A stretch of 64,000 nucleotides of DNA from positions 310,001-374,000 of the forward strand of contig NZ_PPTG01000048.1 of assembly GCF_002954245.1 (NCBI RefSeq), in the 5' to 3' direction. The notes beneath the pieces are model-generated. The model made no database searches and was not told the DNA's origin. It was given only the letters and a program-made list of their open reading frames with translations. The position numbers and the translations under genes are program-made. Of this stretch, positions 47,128 to 57,589 are shown piece after piece; the first letter of the stretch is position 1, and each line of letters starts with the position of its first letter. The DNA is from Cryobacterium aureum. GTDB taxonomy: Bacteria; Actinomycetota; Actinomycetes; Actinomycetales; Microbacteriaceae.

Positions 47128-48390
47128 TCAGCGGCGGGACGTCACGGGGCTCTGCTCTGCTGTGGCCGGGAACGCTTCGCCGCGACGTCTGCGGCTGGCC
47201 GTCAGAACGAACACTCCGAAGACGAGGGTCAGGAGGCCGATTACGATCCAGGCCGTTGCGTAGCCTGCCGAGGCTGCGATCTCACCGAACACCCATGGCA
47301 TGACGAATCCGCCGACTGCCGTGATAGTCAAGAGCAACCCGACAGCGGTACCGATCAGTTCAGGCGGAACGCTGCGGTCGTTGCCCGGCGCGGTCAGCCA
47401 CACAGCGAAGCAGCCGTTGAAACCGAATCCGATCACGGCGGCGGACAGCCATAGTGTGTCGGGCCCAGCGACCGGCAGTGACAGGATGCCGAGTCCCTGG
47501 ATGGCCAGGAAGAGTAGGAAGGTCGCACGAGCGCTCATCACTCGGTCGGCGAGAACGCCCGCCGTGATGCTGCCCGGAATACCCGCGATTCCCACCAACA
47601 GGCCAGCGATCGCAACGACTCCCCCTGAGAAGCCCCGGTCGGCCGCTGCGTACACACCGATGAGCTGAGAGGCCGAAAAGTAGGCACCGTAACCACCGAA
47701 GAACGCGAGCCCGTAGCGCCACAGGAAGCGGTTGCGGAGAACCGCGGCGATGGCGGAACCGCTGAGTTTCACACCGAGCAGGCTGGGAATGCCTTTCGGG
47801 ATGCGGTAGACCAACAGTACGACAAGGCCAGCGGCCAGTGTGACGAGACCGGCGAGAACGAGTGCCCCTCTCCACCCAAGGCCCTCGACGACCGGTGTCC
47901 AGGCGTAGAGGCCAACGGCGACCCCGGTGCTGAACGAGGCCGAGACGACGCCGAGCGCGACGGCGTGCTCATGGTTCTTGAACCAGACGCTCACTGCGGC
48001 GATGCTGATGCCGGCATAGATCGAAGCGGCGACACCAGCGAGGATGCGCGTGATGAGCAGCGCCGGGTACCCGTCGACGATGCCTGCCAACGACGTGAGT
48101 GTACCCTCCAGAACCAGGCCGGTAACCACAGTGGCGCGGATCCCGAACTTCGCGGCGAGGAATCCTGCGGGGATGTGCATGATGCCGTATCCAATTACGA
48201 AGCCGGAGATGAGCAGCGCCAGCTGGGGGAGATCTATCGAATACGCCGCGGCCACACCTCCGAAGGTCGGCGGCATGACAAACCAGTTGAAGGTCATCGC
48301 AACCGTCCCGAACGCTATCACGGCCAGCATGACCCATCGCATCGAGGCTTTGGGTTGAGTTTCATCATGCACAATGCGTCCAGCTTTCAT
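47128..48390 (-). CDS. MFS transporter
   Basis: A 420-residue major facilitator with twelve expected membrane helices. The first helix is MLAVIAFGTVAMTFNWFVMP. The conserved loop between helices 2 and 3 is HIPAGFLAAKFGIRATVV, and the second half has its counterpart in SITAGVLADRVMSARATFLL. The general type resembles the CynX/NimT and oxalate-formate antiporter groups, so an anion or small acid is a plausible substrate, not shown. Composition is nearer to the chromosome than the four-gene cluster. The ISL3 remnant ends 83 bp past its stop. An IS3-type remnant lies 70 bp upstream of its start, so promoter sequences may have been altered. Confidence 0.88.
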   Translation of the reverse strand: MKAGRIVHDETQPKASMRWVMLAVIAFGTVAMTFNWFVMPPTFGGVAAAYSIDLPQLALLISGFVIGYGIMHIPAGFLAAKFGIRATVVTGLVLEGTLTSLAGIVDGYPALLITRILAGVAASIYAGISIAAVSVWFKNHEHAVALGVVSASFSTGVAVGLYAWTPVVEGLGWRGALVLAGLVTLAAGLVVLLVYRIPKGIPSLLGVKLSGSAIAAVLRNRFLWRYGLAFFGGYGAYFSASQLIGVYAAADRGFSGGVVAIAGLLVGIAGIPGSITAGVLADRVMSARATFLLFLAIQGLGILSLPVAGPDTLWLSAAVIGFGFNGCFAVWLTAPGNDRSVPPELIGTAVGLLLTITAVGGFVMPWVFGEIAASAGYATAWIVIGLLTLVFGVFVLTASRRRRGEAFPATAEQSPVTSRR

Positions 48391-48459
48391 CCTGGTTGGA
48401 GCGGTGAGGGGTGGAGGGGACTGCTGAGGCTTTAGTTTTCGGTTGCGGTGTGGGGTGGT

Positions 48460-48590
48460 TCAGGCAGCTATGAGGGCTGTGTCTAGTATCTCGAACTCGA
48501 TCGGGGTGAGGCGTCCGAGCCGGCGTTGGCGACGCCTGCGATGGTATGTCCGCGCAATCCAGGTGACCATCTCTTGCGGCCCGCGCTTGG
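48460..48590 (-). pseudogene. IS3-family transposase OrfB, C-terminal remnant
   Basis: The minus strand encodes EMVTWIARTYHRRRRQ, then RRLGRLTPIEFEI, and ends LDTALIAA followed by TGA at 48460-48462. This is the characteristic C terminus of actinobacterial IS3-type OrfB proteins. The rest of the element is missing. Confidence 0.75.
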
Positions 48591-48798
48591 GGCGGGGCGG
48601 TGGCCTGGATCCGCAGGCACTTTTGCATCACGGAGTAGGCGGGAGCGCGCGAGCGCAGCGTCGGTTGCGCGGCCACGTCAGCATGATCGTCGATCATCAA
48701 ACCCACGTCCCCGAAGCTACGCGACACGTTCAAGCGTAGACAACCCCAGAAGAGGGCCGGGCTTCGTCCCTGTGAGTGGTGCGGTTTCCCGCTCTTGA

Positions 48799-49086
48799 GT
48801 GCTGCTTCGTCAACGTGTGCCTTCTTCGCTCGAGGCCCTGACTGGTCCACAGGCCGGCATCATCGAACTGCCGGTTGACGTCTACTGGGGCCCCTGACCG
48901 GATCATCGATCTCTCCGAGGAGTGGCAGCAGGCCAAGACGTATCAGGCTGTTATTCGAACGGGGTCGACAGCTCAGCAGGAGTCGCTCCTCAACAAAGTT
49001 TCTTGGTCGCGATCTGGCCGGCACTCATATTGCCCGCACGCTGCCAACAGGTTTGGGAGACGGCGTTTCCCGAACTGATTTCCTAG
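48799..49086 (+). pseudogene. Remnant of a small conserved protein, two frameshifts
   Basis: Three frames join into one protein-like sequence. The first has LEALTGPQAGIIELPVDVYW. The second, from about 48,897, has DRIIDLSEEWQQAKTYQAVI then RTGSTAQQESLLN. The third, from about 48,998, has FLVAIWPALILPARCQQVW then ETAFPELIS and a TAG stop at 49084. The pattern recalls small actinobacterial proteins encoded next to AbiEii-like toxin genes; no toxin gene follows here. That comparison is from memory and weak. The frameshifts are seen directly. Confidence 0.5.
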
Positions 49087-49517
49087 CTCCACCCGAGCTT
49101 TAGATGCCGGCGACGGCCGCCAATTCTAAATGTGACCTCGCTCTCACTGGATTGCGAGTTCTGCACGCGACCCGCATCCCTTCCCCGCTCACCAGGAGGC
49201 TCAGCCCGGCGTCTGAGCCTTGTGTAGCGCCACGAGCAGAGGTGGCCAACGAACCCATCTGGAAGCGCTTGGGCGGCGGCTTGCGGGCGGGCCCTGCCAC
49301 GACCGAGAGATCCCGTGCGGGGGAGTGGGCCGCCGTCAAAACAGGCCACGAGGCCCGTGTTTATCTGTGCATTTTTTGGCGAATAAGCGAAAGCGAAAAG
49401 ACGCACAAAACAAGGTTCAGTATATTTTGTGTTTTTTCGGCGCTTTTTCAAGCCCATTTCGCGGCCAAAAAGCAACACGTGGGCGAAAAAAATCCCGTTG
49501 ACCGAGGGTTTTGCTTG
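49087..49517. other. Island right end, no gene seen
   Basis: No frame with family motifs. The half next to the tRNA is AT-rich (GCATTTTTTGG, TATATTTTGTG). A T-run on the minus strand at 49486-49493 could end tRNA-Val transcription, although the hairpin before it is weak. Confidence 0.55.
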
Positions 49518-49576
49518 GTGGGCGATGCGGGACTTGAACCCACGACCTCTTCCGTGTGAAGGAAGCGCGCTACCAG
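49518..49576 (-). repeat. Right attachment repeat within intact tRNA-Val
   Basis: Identical over 59 bp to 38126-38184. It covers the 3' 58 nucleotides of the tRNA from the D-loop to the discriminator base plus one base. The island supplied this 3' end and so restored the tRNA gene on integration. Confidence 0.95.
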
Positions 49577-49591
49577 CTGCGCCAATCGCCC
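49519..49591 (-). tRNA. tRNA-Val (anticodon CAC)
   Basis: A 73-nt cloverleaf on the minus strand. The acceptor arms GGGCGAT/ATCGCCC pair fully, and the anticodon stem CTTCC/GGAAG encloses TTCACAC with anticodon CAC. The T-arm GTGGG-TTCAAGT-CCCGC is present, with discriminator A. No encoded CCA. It reads GUG, a frequent Val codon in this genome, so its restoration matters for viability. Confidence 0.95.
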
Positions 49592-49938
49592 AAACTATAT
49601 TCGCCACCGAAGTTGCGACTACTGATACTAGCCCAGACTGGAGCGTCGCCGCACATCCATGCCGCACCGGGAGTGGCGCGTGCGCCCCGGGGCCTGCCCA
49701 GCCACTATGGAAGGCACGGTCGACCATAGGGCGCGCGGGAGCTGCGCCGCTGCGCGCGAGGCGGAACTGGTGCGCATTGGCGTACGTCCCGCGCCTCGCA
49801 TTACGCGGGGTTTCCGGCCAGGGCCGAACTCCCGCAGTCTGGCGCAACTCCCGCGCCTGCCCGGAGGCGCTGTCAGGCAGCCAAGCAGGCCAGAGGGTGC
49901 CCGCAACACACGGCGCAACACGCCGTAAACGGCTCGGT
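49592..49938. other. Intergenic region between tRNA-Val(CAC) and the tRNA cluster
   Basis: GC-rich DNA with overlapping frames on both strands, none with recognisable motifs. It should contain the promoter of tRNA-Val(CAC) reading leftward. I see no gene. Confidence 0.55.
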
Positions 49939-49968
49939 TTGGTTTCCGTCTTGCTATTCAGCTAGAGT
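49939..49968 (+). promoter_or_regulatory. Likely promoter of the Gly-Cys-Val tRNA cluster
   Basis: TTGGTT and TAGAGT, 18 bp apart, end 28 bp before the first base of tRNA-Gly. This is a sigma-70-like arrangement at the position expected for a tRNA operon. Confidence 0.35.
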
Positions 49969-49996
49969 CTCTGAGTACGCAGAAATGCGGACAGTT

Positions 49997-50068
49997 GCGG
50001 ATGTGGCGCAGTGGTAGCGCATCACCTTGCCAAGGTGAGGGTCGCGAGTTCGAATCTCGTCATCCGCT
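49997..50068 (+). tRNA. tRNA-Gly (anticodon GCC)
   Basis: Acceptor GCGGATG/CATCCGC, anticodon stem TCACC/GGTGA around TTGCCAA (anticodon GCC), T-loop TTCGAAT, discriminator T as usual for tRNA-Gly. No encoded CCA. Confidence 0.95.
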
Positions 50069-50128
50069 CGAATGAACTGGAATCGCACCTTCGGGTGCGG
50101 TTCCAATTCGTTTGGTATGAACCCAATT

Positions 50129-50199
50129 GGTGGATTGGCCGAGAGGCGAGGCAGCGGCCTGCAAAGCCGTTAACACGGGTTCGAATCCCGTATCCACCT
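50129..50199 (+). tRNA. tRNA-Cys (anticodon GCA)
   Basis: Acceptor GGTGGAT/ATCCACC, anticodon loop CTGCAAA with GCA, T-arm CGGGTTCGAATCCCG, discriminator T, a strong cysteine identity element. No encoded CCA. Confidence 0.95.
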
Positions 50200-50244
50200 C
50201 CATTCTTCGTGCACTTTCGTAGGATAAGTAGTTCCCAGAATCTT

Positions 50245-50316
50245 GGGCGATTGGCGCAGCGGTAGCGCGCTTCCCTGACACGGAAGAGGTCACTGGTTCG
50301 ATCCCAGTATCGCCCA
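50245..50316 (+). tRNA. tRNA-Val (anticodon GAC)
   Basis: Acceptor GGGCGAT/ATCGCCC and anticodon stem CTTCC/GGAAG around CTGACAC (anticodon GAC), discriminator A. It shares much of its sequence with the CAC isoacceptor but differs in the T-arm (ACTGG/CCAGT), so the island chose the CAC gene specifically. Confidence 0.95.
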
Positions 50317-50340
50317 CAGAGTATTTTCCGTTCACAACAA

Positions 50341-50365
50341 AGCCCCGGTTCGCTGGGGCTTTTTT
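50341..50365 (+). terminator. Terminator of the tRNA cluster
   Basis: AGCCCC-GGTTCGCT-GGGGCT followed by TTTTT, 24 bp after tRNA-Val(GAC). It separates the tRNA operon from thrS. Confidence 0.85.
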
Positions 50366-50479
50366 GTGCCCAAAATCGCGACGGTGCATGGAGAAATGTG
50401 CCCGCGCTCTGTCCGCCGACGAACTCCGCCGCGCACGCCGCTAAAGTTGACGGTAGGTAATCAATAGGGAGTTATACAC

Positions 50480-52510
50480 GTGGCTGACGGCTTTGCGCTT
50501 TTCACCGATCGATCCGTTGTGGCGATGCGCGTCAACGGTGAGTTGAAAGATCTGGCGGCCACAGTGTTGCCGACGGATGCTGTCGAACCGGTCAGCATAA
50601 ATTCTCCCGACGGACTCAACATTCTGCGCCACTCCGCCACCCACGTGCTGGCCCAGGCCGTGCAGACCGTCAACCCGGCCGCCCGCCTCGGCATCGGCCC
50701 GTTCGTCACCGACGGTTTCTACTACGACTTCGACGTGGCAGACCCGTTCACCCCAGACGACATCAAGTCGCTCGAAAAGGCCATGGATCGCATCATCCGT
50801 CAGGGCCAGCGTTTCGTGCGTCGCGTGGTCACCCACGACGAGGCCCGCGCTGAACTTGCTGCTGAACCCTACAAGCTCGAACTCATCGGCATCAAGGGAG
50901 GACCCGGCGAGGGCGGCGATGCTGCCGCCAACAACAGCCCGACCGCCGACGAAGAATCGGTCGAGGTCGGCGGCGCTGAGCTCACCATCTACGACAACGT
51001 CGACCCGAAGACGGGGGAGACTCTCTGGAAAGACCTCTGCCGCGGCCCGCACCTGCCGAACACCCGCATGATCGGCAACGGCTACTCCCTCACCCGTCTG
51101 GCCGCTGCCTACTGGCGTGGTTCGGAAAAGAACCCGCAGTTGCAGCGCATCTACGGCACGGCCTGGCCCACCAAGGACGAACTGCGCGCATATCAGACTC
51201 GCCAGGAAGAGGCAGCTAAACGCGACCACCGCAAGCTTGGCGCCGAGCTGGACCTGTTCAGCTTTCCGGAAGAGATTGGCTCTGGCCTGGCTGTGTTCCA
51301 CCCCAAGGGCGGCATCATCCGGCAGGAGATGGAGAACTACTCCCGCAAACGCCACACCGAGGCCGGCTACGACTTCGTCTATTCTCCGCACATCACCAAG
51401 TCCACCCTGTTCGAGACCTCGGGCCACCTCGATTGGTACCGCGAGGGCATGTTCCCCCCGATGCACCTCGACGAGGAACGCGACGAAACCGGCCATGTCA
51501 CCCGTCAGGGCATCGACTATTACCTGAAGCCGATGAACTGCCCGTTCCACAACCTCATCTTCAAATCCAGCGGTCGCAGCTATCGCGAACTGCCGATGCG
51601 CCTGTTCGAATTCGGCTCGGTCTATCGCTACGAGAAGTCCGGTGTGCTCAACGGGCTCACCCGCGTGCGCGGCATGACGCAGGATGACGCGCACATCTAC
51701 ACCACCAAGGAAGGCATGAAAGAGGAGCTCACCAGCACCCTCAACTTCGTGCTGCAGTTGCTCGCCGACTACGGCCTCAAGGACTACTATCTCGAGCTGT
51801 CGACCAAGGATCCGAAGAAGTTCGTTGGCACCGACGAGGCGTGGGAAGAAGCCACCGAAACGCTGCGCGAGGTGGCCGAGGCATCCGGTCTCGATCTGGT
51901 CGCCGACCCGGGCGGAGCCGCGTTCTACGGCCCCAAGATCTCCGTGCAGGCCAAGGACGCTATCGGGCGCACCTGGCAGATGTCGACCATTCAGCTCGAC
52001 TTCAACCTGCCCGAACGGTTCGACCTCGAATACACCGCGAACGACGGCAGCCGCCAGCGTCCGGTGATGATTCACCGCGCCCTGTTCGGATCGATCGAGC
52101 GCTTCTTCGCCGTACTCACCGAGCACTACGCCGGGGCATTTCCGGTGTGGCTGGCACCGGTGCAGGTTGTCGGAATTCCCGTGTCCGAGCAGTACGGCCC
52201 ATACCTCGATGACGTAATTGCGACCCTGAAGAAGGCCGGCGTGCGCGCCGAGGTCGATCACTCTGACGACCGCATGCAGAAGAAGATTCGCACCCACACC
52301 AAGGCCAAGGTGCCCTACCAGCTGATCGTGGGTGAGGACGACCAGGCCAACGGGGCGGTGAGCTTTCGCTATCGTGACGGCACGCAGCAGAACGGGGTGC
52401 CCATTGCCGAAGCTGTGCGGCTCATCGTGGAATCGATCGAGACCCGCGCCCAGATCGTGACCACCCCGGTCGCCGCAATCAGTCCCGCCGTGGCCGAAGT
52501 GCAGGCGTAG
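50480..52510 (+). CDS. thrS: Threonine-tRNA ligase
   Basis: A 676-residue class II synthetase. The N-terminal TGS domain and editing domain are present; [20 protein letters not shown] is the editing-site HxxxH helix. The catalytic core has [20 protein letters not shown] (motif 2), [20 protein letters not shown] with the zinc cysteine, and [20 protein letters not shown] (motif 3 region). The anticodon-binding domain ([20 protein letters not shown]) closes the protein. The start GTG at 50480 follows AGGGAG. The HIT protein gene starts one base after the stop. ThrS genes are often autoregulated or T-box controlled; the short leader here shows no T-box. Confidence 0.97.
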   Translation: MADGFALFTDRSVVAMRVNGELKDLAATVLPTDAVEPVSINSPDGLNILRHSATHVLAQAVQTVNPAARLGIGPFVTDGFYYDFDVADPFTPDDIKSLEKAMDRIIRQGQRFVRRVVTHDEARAELAAEPYKLELIGIKGGPGEGGDAAANNSPTADEESVEVGGAELTIYDNVDPKTGETLWKDLCRGPHLPNTRMIGNGYSLTRLAAAYWRGSEKNPQLQRIYGTAWPTKDELRAYQTRQEEAAKRDHRKLGAELDLFSFPEEIGSGLAVFHPKGGIIRQEMENYSRKRHTEAGYDFVYSPHITKSTLFETSGHLDWYREGMFPPMHLDEERDETGHVTRQGIDYYLKPMNCPFHNLIFKSSGRSYRELPMRLFEFGSVYRYEKSGVLNGLTRVRGMTQDDAHIYTTKEGMKEELTSTLNFVLQLLADYGLKDYYLELSTKDPKKFVGTDEAWEEATETLREVAEASGLDLVADPGGAAFYGPKISVQAKDAIGRTWQMSTIQLDFNLPERFDLEYTANDGSRQRPVMIHRALFGSIERFFAVLTEHYAGAFPVWLAPVQVVGIPVSEQYGPYLDDVIATLKKAGVRAEVDHSDDRMQKKIRTHTKAKVPYQLIVGEDDQANGAVSFRYRDGTQQNGVPIAEAVRLIVESIETRAQIVTTPVAAISPAVAEVQA

Positions 52511-52511
52511 C

Positions 52512-53129
52512 ATGGCGGCATTTCCGGCTGATCGACTGCGGGGCTCTGACGCCGCCGACGCGGGCGCGGGGGAGTCGTCGGCCGAGTTTGCCGGTGTTCC
52601 GGATGCCTTCCAACGGCTCTGGACACCGCATCGGATGGTCTACATTCAGGACGGTCAGCAGCCGCACTCCGACGACTGTCCGTTCTGCATCGCGCCGACC
52701 CTGGGTGATGAGAAGGCGCTGATCGTGGCGCGGGGCACCCACGCCTATGTGTTGCTCAATTTGTTTCCGTACAACAGCGGCCATTTACTGGTCTGCCCGT
52801 ATCGGCACGTCGCCACCTACGACCAGGCCACTGTGGAGGAGATCGCTGAGATCGGTGAACTCACCCAGATTGCCATGCGCGTGCTGGCCGAGGTGTCGAA
52901 CTGCGACGGTTTCAACATCGGTATGAACCAGGGGCGCATTGCCGGGGCCGGCATCGCCGAGCACCTGCACCAGCACCTCGTGCCCCGCTGGGCGCTCGAT
53001 TCCAACTTCTTTCCCATCATCGCCGGCACCAAGGCCATCCCGCGCCTGCTCGGCGACGTGCGTCGGGAAATCGCCGAAGCCTGGCCGCGGCCCGTGACGC
53101 CTGAGGCTGCAGCCCCAGGCACTCTCTAG
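52512..53129 (+). CDS. HIT domain protein, AP4A phosphorylase-like
   Basis: A 205-residue histidine-triad protein. The triad [10 protein letters not shown] is near residue 155, preceded by the nucleotide-binding DCPFC and [18 protein letters not shown] and by [20 protein letters not shown]. The closest characterised relative is the mycobacterial diadenosine tetraphosphate phosphorylase family (Rv2613c type), so it probably degrades Ap4A. It directly follows thrS, a conserved actinobacterial pairing; aminoacyl-tRNA synthetases generate Ap4A, which gives a metabolic reason for the neighbourhood. In many actinobacteria phospholipid genes (pgsA and PIM synthesis) follow here; they are absent from this window. 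Confidence 0.92.
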   Translation: MAAFPADRLRGSDAADAGAGESSAEFAGVPDAFQRLWTPHRMVYIQDGQQPHSDDCPFCIAPTLGDEKALIVARGTHAYVLLNLFPYNSGHLLVCPYRHVATYDQATVEEIAEIGELTQIAMRVLAEVSNCDGFNIGMNQGRIAGAGIAEHLHQHLVPRWALDSNFFPIIAGTKAIPRLLGDVRREIAEAWPRPVTPEAAAPGTL

Positions 53130-53233
53130 CTTTCCCCAACGGCCGGGCGCGTGCTGGTGCGCCCCGGCCCGTTCCGTTCACACTCACCAGCCTCCGACCA
53201 GACCACCACCGTGCAAGGAATAGGATCGTAGTT

Positions 53234-54136
53234 ATGACTGAATCAACCTCCGCCGAGCAGTTCGGCTCGAGCCGCGTCAAGCGTGGACTCGCCGAAATGC
53301 TCAAGGGCGGCGTCATCATGGACGTCGTCACCGCTGCCCAGGCTCGTATCGCTGAAGACGCCGGCGCTGTCGCCGTCATGGCGCTCGAACGCGTTCCCGC
53401 CGACATCCGCTCGCAGGGTGGCGTGGCTCGCATGAGTGACCCCGACCTCATCGACAGCATCATCGCCGAGGTCAACATTCCGGTCATGGCGAAGGCCCGC
53501 ATCGGTCACTTCGTTGAAGCGCAAATTCTCGAGGTGCTCGGCGTCGACTACATCGATGAGTCCGAAGTGCTCAGCCCGGCCGACTACACGAACCACATCG
53601 ACAAGTGGAACTTCACCATCCCCTTCGTCTGTGGCGCCACCAACCTCGGTGAGGCGCTTCGCCGCATCAACGAGGGCGCGGCCATGATTCGTTCCAAGGG
53701 CGAAGCCGGCACCGGCGATGTCTCCGAAGCCACCAAGCACATCCGCACCATCAACGGCGAGATCAAGCGTCTCACCTCGATGAGCCGCGACGAACTGTAT
53801 GTTGCCGCCAAGGAACTGCAGGCTCCCTACGAGCTCGTCGCCGAGATTGCCGCCACCGGCAAGCTGCCCGTCGTGCTGTTCACTGCCGGAGGCGTGGCCA
53901 CCCCGGCCGACGCCGCCATGATGATGCAGCTCGGTGCTGACGGCGTGTTCGTCGGCTCCGGCATCTTCAAGTCGGGAAACCCCGAGCAGCGCGCAGCGGC
54001 CATCGTGAAGGCCGTCACGTTCTACGACGACGCCAAGGTCATCGCGGATGTCTCGCGCGGCCTGGGCGAGGCTATGGTCGGCATCAACGTGTCCGACATC
54101 GCCGAGCCGCACCGCCTCGCCACCCGCGGCTGGTAG
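53234..54136 (+). CDS. pdxS: Pyridoxal 5'-phosphate synthase, lyase subunit
   Basis: A 300-residue TIM-barrel enzyme building PLP from ribose 5-phosphate, glyceraldehyde 3-phosphate and ammonia. Visible signatures are [39 protein letters not shown], and [20 protein letters not shown] with the catalytic lysine in [27 protein letters not shown] and the second lysine/phosphate region [17 protein letters not shown] are also present. Twelve subunits assemble with PdxT. The start ATG at 53234 follows GCAAGGAATAGG; the gap from the HIT gene is 104 bp. PdxT follows 11 bp later. Confidence 0.97.
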   Translation: MTESTSAEQFGSSRVKRGLAEMLKGGVIMDVVTAAQARIAEDAGAVAVMALERVPADIRSQGGVARMSDPDLIDSIIAEVNIPVMAKARIGHFVEAQILEVLGVDYIDESEVLSPADYTNHIDKWNFTIPFVCGATNLGEALRRINEGAAMIRSKGEAGTGDVSEATKHIRTINGEIKRLTSMSRDELYVAAKELQAPYELVAEIAATGKLPVVLFTAGGVATPADAAMMMQLGADGVFVGSGIFKSGNPEQRAAAIVKAVTFYDDAKVIADVSRGLGEAMVGINVSDIAEPHRLATRGW

Positions 54137-54147
54137 CGCATCCGTTC

Positions 54148-54792
54148 GTGACGATTCTCTCCAGCGTGGGCACCCGACCGGCAGAAACCGCCATACCGGC
54201 GGGTCTGCGGGTGGGCGTTCTCGCCCTGCAGGGCGATTTTCGTGAGCACGCGCAGGTCTTGCGTGAGCTCGGAGCAGAAGTCGACCTGGTGCGCCGTCCG
54301 GAAGAGCTCGACCGCATTGACGGTCTGGTCATTCCGGGTGGCGAATCGAGCGTCATGGACAAACTCGCCCGCACGTTCGGGCTGGCCGACCCGCTCAAGG
54401 CCGCGATAGCGGGCGGGTTGCCGGTCTACGGCACCTGCGCCGGCCTGATCATGCTCGCCGATACCATTCTCGACGGCATGAACGGGCAGCAGAGTCTCGG
54501 CGGTCTGGATATCGCGGTGCGCCGCAACGCGTTCGGCTCCCAAACGGCCTCCTTCGAAACCGACCTCGACGTTCCGGCGCTCGGCGAGCTGCCGGTGCAC
54601 GCCGTATTCATCCGGGCTCCGGTCGTCGAGACCGTCGGCCCGCGAGCCACGGCGTTGGCCGTCCTCGACGACGGGCGGTGCGTCGCTGTGCAGCAGGGCA
54701 ACCTGCTCGGAACCTCTTTTCACCCGGAAATCACCGGCGAATACCGTTTTCACCAGTATTTCCTGCAGAAACTGGTCGCCGCTGCCCGGTGA
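54148..54792 (+). CDS. pdxT: Pyridoxal 5'-phosphate synthase, glutaminase subunit
   Basis: A 214-residue class I glutamine amidotransferase providing ammonia to PdxS. The active-site cysteine lies in VYGTCAGLIML; the substrate loop is GGESSVMDKL. GTSFHPEITGEYRFHQYF contributes the histidine and glutamate of the triad. The N terminus LRVGVLALQGDFREHAQVL is standard, preceded by about 20 extra residues if translation begins at the GTG at 54148. An internal start closer to LRVGV is possible. It is in an operon with pdxS. Confidence 0.95.
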   Translation: MTILSSVGTRPAETAIPAGLRVGVLALQGDFREHAQVLRELGAEVDLVRRPEELDRIDGLVIPGGESSVMDKLARTFGLADPLKAAIAGGLPVYGTCAGLIMLADTILDGMNGQQSLGGLDIAVRRNAFGSQTASFETDLDVPALGELPVHAVFIRAPVVETVGPRATALAVLDDGRCVAVQQGNLLGTSFHPEITGEYRFHQYFLQKLVAAAR

Positions 54793-54841
54793 GCGCTTGG
54801 CTGAATTGTGCCGGGCGCGAGAGTGTGGCTAGGGTTCAGAC

Positions 54842-54871
54842 ATGACTCAGACAACCGGTGGTCAACGATGA
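54842..54871 (+). CDS. Possible 9-codon leader frame before the DUF1697 gene
   Basis: ATG at 54842 opens a frame MTQTTGGQR whose TGA (54869-54871) overlaps the ATG of the next gene at 54868 as ATGA. AGGG lies nine bases before it. It could couple translation of the next gene, or be chance. It is too short to have a recognised relative. Confidence 0.3.
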   Translation: MTQTTGGQR

Positions 54872-55437
54872 CCCGTTATGTAGCACTACTCCGCGGCATC
54901 AACGTCAACGGCATCACCATCGCCATGGCCGATCTCGCCGACACCTTTCACGACCTCGGTTACACCGATGTCAAAACCGTGCTGGCAAGCGGCAACGTCA
55001 TCTTCAGCATCGACAGTCCGCTCGCCGATACTCCTCTGGCTAACAAAGTGGATGCCGCCGCCCTCAAGTCCCGCATTGAAGCGGCCCTGACCGCCCGGTT
55101 CGAATACGAAGCCTGGATCGTGCTGGTCGACGCCGAATCGCTCGACCGAATTGTGCGTTCCTACCCATACACCGCCGATCATGACGGCTGGCATTCCTAT
55201 GTCATGTTCTCCTCAGACCCCGGGCATCTCAGCGAACTGGCCGGTCACGCCAGGGAGCTCGACGCCGCCGACGAACGCATCGAACTCGGCCACGGCGTGC
55301 TGTACTGGGAGGTGCGCAAGGCTGTTGGCATCAAGAGCGCCTTCAGTAAGAAGAGCGCCAAGCTCAAGTACCGCGACACGACGACCACCCGCAACCTGCA
55401 CACCCTGCACAAGCTGCTGGAACTCACACCGGGATAG
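54868..55437 (+). CDS. DUF1697 family protein
   Basis: A 189-residue soluble protein. It begins MTRYVALLRGINVNGITIAM; LLRGINV near the N terminus is the hallmark of DUF1697, with LGYTDVKTVLASGNVIF after it. The C terminus contains VKSAFSKKS-type residues (GIKSAFSKKSAKLKYRDTTT) and TTTRNLHTLHKLLEL, also typical. No activity is known. The start is placed at 54868 because the conserved family N terminus starts there. A tiny frame overlaps it upstream. It is flanked by pdxT and yebC, with no functional link evident. Confidence 0.92.
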   Translation: MTRYVALLRGINVNGITIAMADLADTFHDLGYTDVKTVLASGNVIFSIDSPLADTPLANKVDAAALKSRIEAALTARFEYEAWIVLVDAESLDRIVRSYPYTADHDGWHSYVMFSSDPGHLSELAGHARELDAADERIELGHGVLYWEVRKAVGIKSAFSKKSAKLKYRDTTTTRNLHTLHKLLELTPG

Positions 55438-55513
55438 ACTGACTCGGCACCTATGCGTGCACCGACCACGCAGCGATCACTTAATTTTGACGTAGCACAA
55501 CAACGGGAGATGT

Positions 55514-56278
<765 letters not shown>

Positions 56279-56282
56279 TTCG

Positions 56283-56924
56283 ATGGCGGTCCGGGTTCTC
56301 GGCATCGACCCGGGCCTCACCCGCTGCGGTGTGGGCGTGGTCGACGTCGAAGGGAACCGATCCGCCCGCCTGGTCGACGTGACCGTGCTGCGCAGCGCAC
56401 CCGACCTGCCCCTCGAGCAGCGGCTGCTCCTGCTGGCCCGGGGCCTCGAAGAGATGCTCGACCGACATCGGCCGCAGTTCATCGCCATTGAGCGGGTCTT
56501 CGCCCAGCACAACGTGCGCACCGTCATGGGCACCGCCCAGATCAGCGGTGTGGCCCTGCTGCTCGCCGCACAGCGCGGACTGCCGGTAACCCTGCACACC
56601 CCGAGCGAGGTGAAGGCCGCCATCACCGGGTACGGCGCCGCCGATAAGAAGCAGGTTGGCACCATGGTCGCCCGCATCCTCGGGCTGGCCGAGATACCCA
56701 AACCAGCCGATGCAGCGGATGCCCTCGCCCTCGCGATTTGCCACGCCTGGCGCACCGGAGCCTCCGGTGGCACCCTGCCGACCGTCGCCTCGGTGAAAGC
56801 TGCCACGGTCACGACGGGCGTGCTGACGCCGGCCCAGAGAGCGTGGCGCGACGCCGAACGCGGGTCGGTGCACGCTGTGTCTGTGCGAGGAGTGTCAGCG
56901 GTGCCCCGTAGTCTTAAGAGGTGA
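56283..56924 (+). CDS. ruvC: Crossover junction endodeoxyribonuclease RuvC
   Basis: A 213-residue Holliday-junction resolvase. The catalytic acids lie in [11 protein letters not shown] (first Asp), [12 protein letters not shown] (Glu) and the final [14 protein letters not shown] pair. The DNA-contact helix region [16 protein letters not shown] is typical. The tail of about 45 residues after the nuclease fold is Ala/Thr-rich and not conserved. The stop overlaps the ruvA start by GTGA. Confidence 0.96.
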   Translation: MAVRVLGIDPGLTRCGVGVVDVEGNRSARLVDVTVLRSAPDLPLEQRLLLLARGLEEMLDRHRPQFIAIERVFAQHNVRTVMGTAQISGVALLLAAQRGLPVTLHTPSEVKAAITGYGAADKKQVGTMVARILGLAEIPKPADAADALALAICHAWRTGASGGTLPTVASVKAATVTTGVLTPAQRAWRDAERGSVHAVSVRGVSAVPRSLKR

Positions 56925-57589
56925 TCTCTTCCGTACGTGGCCTTGTCCTGTCAGCCGTGGGCTCAACCGTAGTGATCGAGGTCGGGGGAGTCGGCTTGGG
57001 ACTGCAGGTGACACCAGCCACCGCACTCGGCCTGCGCAGTGGTGACGAAGCCCTGTTGATGACCACCCTGATCGTGCGCGAAGAGTCACTGACCCTCTAC
57101 GGCTTTCCCACCGCTGACGAGCTCGCCGTCTTCGAACTGCTCGTGGGCGTGACCGGGGTCGGCCCCAAATCTGCTCTCGGTGTGCTCGCGGTGCTCACCC
57201 CGAACCAGATCGCGCAAGCCGTTTCGGCCGACGACGACGGCGCGTTCCGCAAGGTCAGCGGTATCGGACCGAAAACTGCCAAACTCATTGTGCTGTCCCT
57301 GACCGGCAAGCTGGCCGTCACTGCGGCGATGTCTCCAACCCGCCTGCCAGCGGCCACGTCGGTCGCTGCCAGCGTTCAGGCTGCGCTGATCGGCCTCGGC
57401 TGGTCTGAACGCGTCGCGGCCGAGGCGGTCGATGACACCCTCACCGAGCTGGCGGATGCCGCCGGTGACGCCCCTGCGCCGCCGGCGGTGGCCGCTGTGC
57501 TCCGGCTGGCCCTCGGCCGCCTCGGTCCGGCGGCACACCACGCCACCGGGTCGGCGGCGGCCGAAAGCACTGGTACGGCTCGCTCATGA
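56921..57589 (+). CDS. ruvA: Holliday junction branch migration protein RuvA
   Basis: A 222-residue DNA-binding protein. Domain I ([20 protein letters not shown]) is an OB fold. Domain II has the helix-hairpin-helix motifs [13 protein letters not shown] and [20 protein letters not shown]. Domain III at the C terminus binds RuvB ([20 protein letters not shown]). The start is GTG at 56921 within the ruvC stop. The ruvB start overlaps its stop by ATGA, so all three genes are translationally coupled. Linkers before and after domain III are Ala-rich and longer than in E. coli. Confidence 0.96.
   Translation: MISSVRGLVLSAVGSTVVIEVGGVGLGLQVTPATALGLRSGDEALLMTTLIVREESLTLYGFPTADELAVFELLVGVTGVGPKSALGVLAVLTPNQIAQAVSADDDGAFRKVSGIGPKTAKLIVLSLTGKLAVTAAMSPTRLPAATSVAASVQAALIGLGWSERVAAEAVDDTLTELADAAGDAPAPPAVAAVLRLALGRLGPAAHHATGSAAAESTGTARS

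Noticed and set aside
50441..52513. Open frame of 690 aa opposite thrS
   Set aside because: Antisense to a complete threonyl-tRNA synthetase, with low-complexity Val/Gly/His-rich composition and no motif.
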